Shown here: positions 25,459-32,304 of the stretch, piece after piece
Numbering within the stretch: position 1 is the first letter of the stretch
Layout of the letters: every line of letters begins with the position of its first letter
Origin: Chamaesiphon sp. GL140_3_metabinner_129_sub
Lineage (GTDB): Bacteria; Cyanobacteriota; Cyanobacteriia; Cyanobacteriales; Chamaesiphonaceae
NCBI GenBank assembly: GCA_025358725.1
Contig: JANYIT010000220.1
Coordinates: 1-32,304 of the forward strand
Length of the DNA: 32,304 bases
Direction: 5' to 3'
The notes under the pieces: generated by a model
What the model was told of the DNA's origin: nothing
The model's input: the letters and a program-made list of their open reading frames with translations, nothing else
Databases searched by the model: none
Made by a program: the position numbers and the translations under genes

Positions 25459-25602
25459 GTGAAAACACTAATAGAGATTCAGCATCAGCTACAGACTGGC
25501 GCATTTGGATTTACCCATCATGCCTTCAAACGTGCCGTCGAGCGGAACATTAGCGAGCTAGAAATTGTTGAAACAATTTCGATGGATGTTTATGCTTATT
25601 AG
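25459..25602 (+). pseudogene. Truncated DUF4258-like small protein
   Basis: A GTG frame (GGAGG 4 bp upstream) gives 47 residues: KTLIEIQHQLQTGAFGFTHHAFKRAVERNISELEIVETISMDVYAY. The FTxHAxxRxxERNISExEIxExI order is typical of the N-terminal half of DUF4258, a small toxin-like family. The continuing GEIIEDYPDDK... part is missing: the frame ends in a stop after SMDVYAY. Probably a decayed remnant; it lies 57 bp before the ABC transporter gene. Confidence 0.55.
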
Positions 25603-25658
25603 GCTTTGCGAACAAACCAAAAGCTGCTAGCGTCTAGTAAGTATCATTTAGCGATCGA

Positions 25659-27395
25659 GTGGCTCTTTTGAAACAGCGTTCTAATTATTGGCAACTTCTC
25701 CCCTATCTCAAACCGCATCGTCAGATGATTGTGGTGGGATTATTGTGTGTGATTATCTTTAGCTTATTTTCGCCATTGATGGCATCTTTAGCGGGGGATA
25801 TTTCCAAAAATCTGGGAGATGGTAATGTCCAATTATTAATTAAATTTGCCCTGATTGGTTGCTTAGTCTATTTGCTGCGCGGTATCGCTCAGTACGGACA
25901 AGATTCACTGATGGCAAAAGTTGCTTTCTCCGTCACGTTAGATTTACGCAAACGAGTTTACGCCCATCTTTTGAAAGTCGGATCGGGATACACTCAAACA
26001 GTCCAAACTGGTGATTTAGCTTATCGATTAACTGAGGATGTCGATCGAGTTGCCGAAGTTGTTTACAAATTTTTTCATCAATTTATCCCCTGTACGCTCC
26101 AATTAATTCTAATTTTAGGATATTTGATCTGGGTAAATTGGCAACTGACGATTTCTGTGTTTGTTCTCGCACCAATCATCGCACTTATTGTTGGTTGGTT
26201 TGGTAACAAATTGCAGAAGTTCTCTCTGCGTAGTCAGAATCGAACATCCGATCTAGCCTCGTTAATTACCGAATTTACAGGCAATATGCGATCGATCCAA
26301 GCATTTGCGGCTGAGGATTATGCAAACTATCGATTTGGACAAGAAGCTGAACTAAATTATCAGGCAAAATATAGCACTGAGAATCTGAAGGCTTTCCAAT
26401 TTCCGATTATCAGTCTGATTCAAGCTATCAGTATTTTGTTCTTGTTTGTTTTAGCTGGTTGGCAAATTTCGCTAGGAAATTTGACTGGAAGTAATTTCGT
26501 TAGTTATGCGATCGCGATCGCCTTATTAATCGATCCGATTAGTATGACTACAGGGAATTTTAATGATATCAAGCAAGCTGAAGCTTCAGTCGATCGGGTA
26601 TTTGAACTATTCAAAATCCCCGTCACAATTACCGAAAAAGCTAACGCGATCGAGTTACCCCGCATCACAGGTAAAATTGACTATCATCATGTCAGCTTTG
26701 GTTATACGCCTGAAAAACCGATTCTCAAATCATTTGATCTCAAGATCCAACCAGGTGAAACAATCGCCCTTGTAGGGGCTTCTGGGGCAGGTAAAAGCAC
26801 GATTCTCAGTCTCTTAAATCGCTGCCACGACGTATCATCTGGCAGCATCTCGATCGATGGATTCGATATCCGCGATGTCACGCTCAAAAGTCTGCGCCGT
26901 CAAATCGGGATCGTTCCACAAGATACAGTATTATTATCTGGACATATTGCCCAAAACATCGCTTTCGGACAGACAGAATTCGATATTCAAGCAGTAGAAG
27001 ATGCAGCTAAAATTGCCAATGCTCATCAATTTATCTCCCAACTTTCCCAAGGTTACTATACCTATGTCGGCGAAAAAGGGACGACATTATCAGGTGGACA
27101 AAAACAACGAATCGCGATCGCTAGAGCCGTATTATTCAATCCCCGCATTCTAATTCTCGACGAAGCAACTTCCGCATTAGATTCTGAATCCGAAGCGTTA
27201 GTTCAAGAAGCACTAGAACGGATTATGGCAGACAGAACTGTATTTATTATTGCCCATCGTCTAGCAACAGTCAGAAAAGCCGATCGAATTTTAGTCATCG
27301 AAAACGGCGAGATTGTCGAAGCTGGTACTCATAGCGAATTACTCGACAAAACTGGACGCTATGCTCAATTTTATGCCCGACAATTTAATGAATAA
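25659..27395 (+). CDS. ABC exporter, fused permease and ATPase (MsbA-like)
   Basis: A 578-residue half-transporter that should work as a homodimer. The permease part (about 1-315) has six membrane helices starting with MIVVGLLCVIIFSLFSPLMASLAG; the ATPase part has Walker A GASGAGKST (373-381), the signature LSGGQKQR (477-484), Walker B ILILDEATSALD (with D501 and E502) and the switch His in FIIAHRL. Such exporters move lipids, lipid-linked sugars or peptides out of the inner leaflet. It starts with GTG with no strong ribosome site. Flanking LpxB-related genes make a lipid or glycolipid substrate plausible, but this is inference. Confidence 0.92.
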   Translation: MALLKQRSNYWQLLPYLKPHRQMIVVGLLCVIIFSLFSPLMASLAGDISKNLGDGNVQLLIKFALIGCLVYLLRGIAQYGQDSLMAKVAFSVTLDLRKRVYAHLLKVGSGYTQTVQTGDLAYRLTEDVDRVAEVVYKFFHQFIPCTLQLILILGYLIWVNWQLTISVFVLAPIIALIVGWFGNKLQKFSLRSQNRTSDLASLITEFTGNMRSIQAFAAEDYANYRFGQEAELNYQAKYSTENLKAFQFPIISLIQAISILFLFVLAGWQISLGNLTGSNFVSYAIAIALLIDPISMTTGNFNDIKQAEASVDRVFELFKIPVTITEKANAIELPRITGKIDYHHVSFGYTPEKPILKSFDLKIQPGETIALVGASGAGKSTILSLLNRCHDVSSGSISIDGFDIRDVTLKSLRRQIGIVPQDTVLLSGHIAQNIAFGQTEFDIQAVEDAAKIANAHQFISQLSQGYYTYVGEKGTTLSGGQKQRIAIARAVLFNPRILILDEATSALDSESEALVQEALERIMADRTVFIIAHRLATVRKADRILVIENGEIVEAGTHSELLDKTGRYAQFYARQFNE

Positions 27396-27760
27396 AATAA
27401 AGATGCTATTAATTAATCTCATCATAATATAAGGATGATAACCCCTAAAAACATGACTTGAATTAATTACTAATGAACAAGAGAGCGATTGGCATTCAAC
27501 TTCTCCAGGTTCAGTCAAATCATAAAATTAATTTTTCTAACATTTAACGAGGTTCCATGACTTAATGCCCTCTTTATCTTCGATCGACAGCCTGAAGGGA
27601 TAGTTCAGAAGATCTAGTAAATTCCATTTTAACACTGGCTCTCAATTTATCCACCACCCCTTCTTTCCAAAATTAAGCAATTACTTAGTTGGATCGTTGG
27701 CGTAAGCGCAAAGCGCAGGCGTTGCCAACGCGTAGCGTCTGCCTTAGCAGAAGCCTACGA
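27396..27760. other. Gene-free stretch with a GC-rich palindromic repeat at its end
   Basis: 365 bp between two convergent genes. Frames up to about 24 codons only and no RNA gene recognised. The last third (27695-27760) holds GGCGTAAGCGC, AAGCGCAGGC and GCGTAGCGTCTGCC motifs arranged as nested inverted repeats; CGTTGGC (27695-27701) pairs with GCCAACG (27724-27730). GCGTAGCGTC-type sequences are widespread interspersed repeats in cyanobacteria. The rest is AT-rich and featureless. Confidence 0.7.
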
Positions 27761-28999
27761 TCAGTAATCGGTTTTTAAAAATAGATCGCCCAAAACCCGC
27801 GCCATTGCGTCACCACCACCCGCATTTCCAATCCGCTCCAATCCATTTTCTCGACATTGCTGGAGATATTCTTTATCCCCCAGCGTGCGATGGATAGCTT
27901 GCGCGGCTTGAGTAATTGTTTCAGCGGTAGCTGGTTTGGTACCGATGGTTTGCACCGACGATCCGAGTAGCCGCATTTGCGCTTCGGCGAAAACATAGGT
28001 AAACTGAGGCCCAGCACTAGGGATTTGAATTATTGGTTTACCTAAACCTACGGCTTGTTCGATCGCAGTACCAGCCATGCCCGCAACTAGATCGCATTGC
28101 TGTAAAATATCTGCAAAGGCATCATCAATGCACCGTAGCTTAATTTGATGTTCGGGATGAGTCAAATTACCTGCGGGGTGATATTCCCACCCGCGTTGCT
28201 CGGCTAGCTGTTGCAGGGGAATTATTCCAGTTGGATCTGGCAAACATAAATTCGGTGTCACGGCGGCGCAAAATTGAATCCCATTCGGAAAGAGGGGAGC
28301 TGTCGCAATCGCCAGATCTAAGAGTAACTGTAAATTAGTTCCGGCTTCAGGTAATCTACTCCCTGGTAATAATGCAACGAAGGGTAAATTAGGTAATAAC
28401 TGTAAATCTTTTCCTGTCAATTCCAACGCATCCATCGCGGGGAAACCGACAAATATTGCTTTTGGATAACCCAGATCGTTTAACATCTGAGCTGTATATC
28501 GATCGCGTGTAAATATCTGCCGACATTGATCGGATTTTAGCAGCCAATCAGTCAGCAGCGGAAATTTCATCCGATTTTCATAATATGCCGAACTCGATAC
28601 CATAAATGAGATATATGGTTTACCTGTTAAATAGGCACCCAACAATACAACCACATCCCCGACAGCTAAAATTGCGGTACAATCTCGACCATATGTCCGA
28701 ATAGCTTGAATCTGTCGCCACAGTAGGGTAAATAAACCCGATCGAACATCATCTACTAATTTTAATCGATCGCTATAGACAAATCCACCGGATGGTAAGG
28801 CTTCAGTTGGGCCGATAATATTTACATCTAAATTTCGATAAGCATTCCCATATCCGACAATTGGCATCGCACCGATTTCTAACTGCGGTTGTTGTTGGCG
28901 CAATGCTTTTAAGATTTGAATGGCATTGAGATCTTCTCCATGTCCATTACTGAGGAATAAAACTTTTTTATTGGCTTGCTGTGAGTCTAGGCTATTCAT
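27761..28999 (-). CDS. Lipid-A-disaccharide-synthase-related glycosyltransferase-like protein, paralogue 2
   Basis: A 412-residue member of the same LpxB-related family as the gene at 24152. It has SNGHGEDLNAIQIL (17-30), PIVGYGNAY, LPSGGF, LAVGDVVVLLGAYLTG, LLPGSRLPEA and the C-terminal MAGTAIEQAVGLGKPIIQIPSAGPQFTYVFAEAQMRLLG. The sequence between motifs differs throughout, so the two are old paralogues rather than a recent duplication. Start: the ATG at 28997-28999 gives a 10-residue polar N-terminal extension before the first strand; no better Met. The GT4 gene lies upstream on the same strand. Confidence 0.85.
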   Translation of the reverse strand: MNSLDSQQANKKVLFLSNGHGEDLNAIQILKALRQQQPQLEIGAMPIVGYGNAYRNLDVNIIGPTEALPSGGFVYSDRLKLVDDVRSGLFTLLWRQIQAIRTYGRDCTAILAVGDVVVLLGAYLTGKPYISFMVSSSAYYENRMKFPLLTDWLLKSDQCRQIFTRDRYTAQMLNDLGYPKAIFVGFPAMDALELTGKDLQLLPNLPFVALLPGSRLPEAGTNLQLLLDLAIATAPLFPNGIQFCAAVTPNLCLPDPTGIIPLQQLAEQRGWEYHPAGNLTHPEHQIKLRCIDDAFADILQQCDLVAGMAGTAIEQAVGLGKPIIQIPSAGPQFTYVFAEAQMRLLGSSVQTIGTKPATAETITQAAQAIHRTLGDKEYLQQCRENGLERIGNAGGGDAMARVLGDLFLKTDY

Positions 29000-29043
29000 T
29001 TTTAACCGCAGCGGTGCAGAGGACGCAGAGAGTTAGGATAATG

Positions 29044-29105
29044 TAGGGGCAGGTTTATGCTAGAGATTGCATACCTGAAAATAAGTCTACAACGAACCTG
29101 CCCTA
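29044..29105. repeat. TAGGGGCAGGTT inverted repeat element
   Basis: Arms 29044-29055 and 29095-29105 are complementary except for one missing C. Similar GTAGGGGC...GCCCCTAC elements occur at 20218-20245 and 30265-30365, always between genes. Confidence 0.6.
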
Positions 29106-29130
29106 ACCACCCTAGCAAAGATTGCATGTG

Positions 29131-30240
29131 TCAATTGAGAAGTTTAACATATAAATCTTCGGTCTTAATTAACATACGATCGAGTGCGAAATATTCCTCA
29201 TATCTTTTACGTCCATTCACTGCGAATCGATCGACTAATTCAGGTCGATCGAGTAAATACTGCAATTTATCAGCTAGACTGTCTACATCTTGTGGTGGAA
29301 TTAGAAATCCAGTTTCACTATCGGCAACTTGCTCGACGATACCACCGATACTGGTACCAATCACTGCTTTCTGTTGAGCCATTGCTTCAGCACATGCTAG
29401 ACTGCAAGCTTCTTGTAGAGATGGCAAAACAAAGAAATTGAATAGGCTCATTAGTTCGGGTAGAGTATTCACATATCCAGCAAAGATTGTCCGATCTGCA
29501 ATACCCAAATCTTGTGACTGTTGTTTGAGTTGTTGTTCTAATTCTCCCACCCCAGCGATAACTAACCGCAAATTTGGTCGATCTTTTGCCACTCGTGCAA
29601 ATGCTTGCAATAAGTAAGTCAATCCCTTTGCTTCAGATAGTCTAGCTGCTGTACCGATAATAGTTTGGGTGTTAGGATTTAGATCGAATTTTTTAGATAG
29701 AGATTCTACTATCGATCGATCGATCTTCGGTGTCGGTACACCATTATATATCATCTCCAGCTTTGCCGGATTCATTCCAAACTTAACTAATAGATCGTAT
29801 TCAGTTTGACAAACACAAATTATCCTTGTTGCCCACAGATTGGCAAATAAACAAGCTAACCGATAGCTAATATTAGCACTAGCACCATGATAGCCATGTA
29901 CCGTAAACACGATCGGCAAATTTGGAAATAATAACCGCAGCGGAATCATCAATTCATGTGCGCCATGAACGTGAATTAGATCGATCGATTTATGCTTCTG
30001 AGCGGCTTTAATTCCTGCAATTAATTCTCTCAATCCTCGAAAGAAATTTCGATCCCATGAAGTAAACTCACAGTAATTAAGCCGTCGTTCTAAAAACAGT
30101 GGTAAAGTTTTACCAGTCGGTGCTAATAGCGAAACCTGATAACGATCCTGAAACTCTTCAATCAGACTTAAAGCCTGTTTCTCAGTACCACCCTGTTCTA
30201 AATACGGTAAAACATAAACCAAATGTTTGGTATTTCCCAT
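29131..30240 (-). CDS. Family 4 glycosyltransferase
   Basis: A 369-residue GT-B glycosyltransferase. N-terminal motif YVLPYLEQGGTEKQALSLIEEF (9-30), acceptor-side HVHGAHELMIPLR and FTVHGYHG; the C-terminal donor domain has GTAARLSEAKGLTYLLQAF (about 195-213), a GVGELEQQL loop, and SLQEACSLACAEAMAQQKAVIGTSIGGIVE (about 275-305), the EX7E-like region in which E-A-C-S-L-A-C-A-E fits E-x7-E. It transfers a sugar from a nucleotide donor to an unknown acceptor, probably envelope polysaccharide or glycolipid. It is in line with the LpxB-related gene downstream (131 bp), so may be co-transcribed. Confidence 0.92.
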   Translation of the reverse strand: MGNTKHLVYVLPYLEQGGTEKQALSLIEEFQDRYQVSLLAPTGKTLPLFLERRLNYCEFTSWDRNFFRGLRELIAGIKAAQKHKSIDLIHVHGAHELMIPLRLLFPNLPIVFTVHGYHGASANISYRLACLFANLWATRIICVCQTEYDLLVKFGMNPAKLEMIYNGVPTPKIDRSIVESLSKKFDLNPNTQTIIGTAARLSEAKGLTYLLQAFARVAKDRPNLRLVIAGVGELEQQLKQQSQDLGIADRTIFAGYVNTLPELMSLFNFFVLPSLQEACSLACAEAMAQQKAVIGTSIGGIVEQVADSETGFLIPPQDVDSLADKLQYLLDRPELVDRFAVNGRKRYEEYFALDRMLIKTEDLYVKLLN

Positions 30241-30264
30241 CGTAATTTAGCCATAATGTAAATC

Positions 30265-30365
30265 TGTAGGGGCGGTGCTTCACTTGTACTGAGCGTCTTG
30301 CACTGAGCGTAGGCACAGTGAGCCGAAGTATGCCCGCTCTCTAGGGCTTAAGCTGCACCCCTACA
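30265..30365. repeat. TGTAGGGGCGGTGC inverted repeat element with CACTGAGCG core
   Basis: Outer arms 30265-30278 and 30355-30365 are complementary with a small gap. The interior carries two copies of CACTGAGCGT/TACTGAGCGT and AGCCGAAGT, a motif set I associate with cyanobacterial dispersed repeats. It lies between the GT4 and comB genes. Confidence 0.6.
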
Positions 30366-30396
30366 AGTTGATTGTAGAAACCCTCAACTAACTATC

Positions 30397-31131
30397 CTAA
30401 TTCGCCTGCAACACACCTAAACTTGTTTGAATCGGCACAATATTCAGCGTGTCAGGAGTTGCACAGAATTTGAGATCGTCAAAACATTCCAGTCGAACCA
30501 ATCTTTGTCCGTGACTGGCAAGGTAAAATAAATCTAGCAGATTGTCCTTCCACTGTCGGTATAGTGCGATCGAAGCTACCAATTCATCATTACCAGATAC
30601 ATCTGCCAAAGATACGCCCAACTTAGTAATAATACTATCGGCGATCGCGCCCGCACAAACCGTATCCTCCAAAGAATAATCACCCTCCCATCCCGATCCT
30701 ACCATCCACACTGTCTCCGGCTGCTGAGAGACCACATAATCCACGATCGCCTGACGATTGACTAAAGCTGCTGCGAGAACGATTTTCGCATCCTGTACAC
30801 GCTCCAAGGTGCGAGTACCGTTGGTGGTACTAATAAATAACCGCTTACCTTTGACAACCTCTGGCGTGCAATCTAAAGGAGAATTTCCCAAATCGCAACC
30901 CGCTACTTTTGCACCGCCGCGCTCGCCACCGCGCAAACGTAATTCAGGCGACCACTTGTCACTCACTTTCATTAGCGTATCCATGTCGCTAAAAGCTTGA
31001 ATTGCCTCAGCTCCAGAATTAAGTGCCGCTGCGATTGTCGATGTAGCTCGTAGTACATCGATCGCGATCGCACATACTGGCAATTCGTTTGAGGGAGTAC
31101 GTTCGGGAGTATGGTAAGTATATAATTTCAC
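30397..31131 (-). CDS. comB: ComB-family 2-phosphosulfolactate phosphatase
   Basis: A 244-residue member of the ComB family. In methanogens ComB removes phosphate from 2-phosphosulfolactate during coenzyme M synthesis; cyanobacteria have no coenzyme M, so the physiological substrate here is unknown. Family motifs: [19 protein letters not shown] (about 23-41), [19 protein letters not shown] (about 67-85), and [11 protein letters not shown] (about 99-109), which holds the phosphate-binding Thr/Asn residues, then [19 protein letters not shown] (about 146-164). Intact and of usual length. Probably its own transcription unit. Confidence 0.88.
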   Translation of the reverse strand: MKLYTYHTPERTPSNELPVCAIAIDVLRATSTIAAALNSGAEAIQAFSDMDTLMKVSDKWSPELRLRGGERGGAKVAGCDLGNSPLDCTPEVVKGKRLFISTTNGTRTLERVQDAKIVLAAALVNRQAIVDYVVSQQPETVWMVGSGWEGDYSLEDTVCAGAIADSIITKLGVSLADVSGNDELVASIALYRQWKDNLLDLFYLASHGQRLVRLECFDDLKFCATPDTLNIVPIQTSLGVLQAN

Positions 31132-31258
31132 AGTTAAATCGAGATAATTCTTATTCGCAGGGGCGTTCTTTACCCTAACTCAATCTTAATCTTAGTCGCA
31201 CCCGAAAATCGATTCTCTCCGCAGGCGGCTACGTCAAAGAACAAATCTTCCAACACAA

Positions 31259-31300
31259 ATCCCTTGATGAGTGCCAATTTATCGACACTTATCAAGGGAT
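31259..31300. terminator. 15-bp hairpin after the MoeB-rhodanese gene
   Basis: Arms 31259-31273 and 31286-31300 pair over 14 of 15 positions, with a 12-nt loop. It lies 19 bp past the 3' end of the minus-strand MoeB gene, so it is a likely terminator, though the T-run is weak. Confidence 0.6.
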
Positions 31301-31318
31301 AGATCTAATTCGCAGGTA

Positions 31319-32304
31319 TTAGTACTCTAGTACTGAAGAATCGACTTCTCGACTCCAAGCTTGAATTCCACCTTTGACATTCGTCCCTTCAATTCCGGCT
31401 TCCTGGAGAATTGCCAGGGCTTTTGCCGATCGACCACCCATCTTACAATGAGCAATGAGGCGATGACCATTGAGAGCCGCTTTTACCTGCTCGATCCCTT
31501 TACCCTGTTCGATGTCGGGTAGGGGGATCAAAATCGAGCCAGGAATTTTGGCAATCTCATACTCATTGGGATTGCGGACATCAATCAAGACGAAATCGTC
31601 AGCACCACTATCAATGAGTTGCTTGAGTTCCGTAACAGTCATTTCTGTAAGCATACTTTGTTGTTCGGCTTCAGCCGCTTGAGCTTGAGGAATTCCACAA
31701 AACTGTTCGTAGTCAATTAATTTCTCAATTACTGGACGCACGGGATTGGGGCGAAGTTTCAACTCACGGAACTTCATTTCGAGGGCATTATATAACACCA
31801 ATCGACCGCTGAGAGTTGTCCCCTGTCCGAGGATAATCTTCACCGTTTCCGTTGCCTGAATCACGCCGATAATGCCTGGGAGGATGCCTAAAACACCACC
31901 TTCGGCACATGAAGGCACCATCCCTGGTGGTGGTGGCTCTGGATACAAATCGCGATAGTTTGGTCCGCCCTGATAGTTGAAGACAGTCGCCTGTCCTTCA
32001 AACCGGAAAATCGACCCATACACATTGGGTTTATCTAATAAGACGCAAGCGTCATTGACCAGATAACGGGTGGGGAAGTTATCTGTACCATCAACAACGA
32101 TATCGTAAGGACGAATAATATCTAGAGCATTCGCCGAACTCAATGCTGTCTCGTAGAGATCTACCTGACAGTAAGGATTGATTTCATGAATTCGGTTTTT
32201 TGCCGATTCAATTGTGGGTTTACCGACCCAAGAAGTACCATGAATGACTTGACGTTGGAGATTGGAATGGTCAACCACATCAAAATCAACGATGCCTAAG
32301 CGAC
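31319..32304 (-). CDS. moeB: Adenylyltransferase-rhodanese fusion (MoeB/MoeZ type), N-terminus cut by window edge
   Basis: E1-like enzyme that adenylates the C-terminus of a ubiquitin-like sulfur carrier (MoaD/ThiS) and, through a fused rhodanese domain, helps thiolate it for molybdopterin, thiamine or tRNA thiolation. The frame is open to the window end, where it reads RLGIVDFDVVDHSNLQRQVIH, the ATP-binding core of ThiF/MoeB. The nucleotide-binding Gly-rich loop lies beyond the window. Further on are VDGTDNFPTRYLVNDACVLLDKP and CAEGGVLGILPGIIG; the rhodanese domain (last about 110 residues) has the active-site Cys in HCKMGGRSAKA. The zinc Cys pair of typical MoeB is not seen in this part. 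Confidence 0.9.
   Translation of the reverse strand, partial: RLGIVDFDVVDHSNLQRQVIHGTSWVGKPTIESAKNRIHEINPYCQVDLYETALSSANALDIIRPYDIVVDGTDNFPTRYLVNDACVLLDKPNVYGSIFRFEGQATVFNYQGGPNYRDLYPEPPPPGMVPSCAEGGVLGILPGIIGVIQATETVKIILGQGTTLSGRLVLYNALEMKFRELKLRPNPVRPVIEKLIDYEQFCGIPQAQAAEAEQQSMLTEMTVTELKQLIDSGADDFVLIDVRNPNEYEIAKIPGSILIPLPDIEQGKGIEQVKAALNGHRLIAHCKMGGRSAKALAILQEAGIEGTNVKGGIQAWSREVDSSVLEY

Noticed and set aside
27396-27694. Possible small gene starting at 27473 (24 codons)
   Set aside because: Short, no ribosome site, no recognisable pattern.
29057-29377. Open frame of 106 codons on + strand at the end of the GT4 gene
   Set aside because: Mostly antisense to the glycosyltransferase and starts in an inverted repeat element.

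Overview
The window is cyanobacterial chromosome. The evidence is the many HIP1-type GCGATCGC/GATCGATC octamers, a tmRNA whose tag peptide reads ANNIVPFARKAAPVAA, a cyanobacterial-type RNase P RNA gene, and cyanobacteria-typical families: DUF4335, lipid-A-disaccharide-synthase-related proteins, phosphoketolase, EGY/S2P-type protease and MoeB-rhodanese. Short heptamer repeat arrays (STRR-like) and dispersed hairpins sit between genes. I cannot name the species.

Layout. At 1-1.1 kb there is the 3' end of a probable IS4-family transposase, an N-terminally truncated metallo-beta-lactamase-fold gene, and a small DUF5678-like gene that appears frameshifted in an A7 tract. At 1.3-5 kb are phosphoketolase (+) and, on the minus strand, the RNase P RNA gene followed 25 bp later by RNase III; the RNA gene carries a heptamer-repeat hairpin in its P12 arm. 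At 5-9 kb are a DUF4335 protein, an orphan small gene, an AlaC-like aminotransferase and a secreted DUF11-type protein. At 9-16.2 kb are a CPBP intramembrane protease, an overlooked 59-residue membrane protein, a PlsC acyltransferase, IlvD, MenH and leucyl aminopeptidase PepA: mainly lipid, amino-acid and phylloquinone housekeeping.

The most interesting part is 16.4-23.6 kb, a run of membrane and signalling genes: an S2P-type zinc protease, a slipin (SPFH), a small MglA/CvnD-like GTPase facing it, a DedA protein, then a PP2C phosphatase with two zinc ribbons, a VWA protein with intact MIDAS, and an FHA protein that also has two zinc ribbons. The last three resemble the phosphatase/VWA/FHA part of the described TerY-P type phosphorylation systems, but no kinase is present here. 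Four of these genes are preceded by heptamer arrays, and in two (VWA, FHA) the array runs to the start codon and leaves no Shine-Dalgarno sequence. The block ends in a strong bidirectional terminator shared with the tmRNA gene (minus).

At 24-30.2 kb two paralogous lipid-A-disaccharide-synthase-related glycosyltransferases flank an MsbA-like ABC exporter, followed by a GT4 glycosyltransferase, suggesting envelope glycan or lipid work. The window closes with a ComB-family phosphatase and a MoeB-rhodanese gene cut by the window edge. All calls come from reading the sequence; no database search was run.
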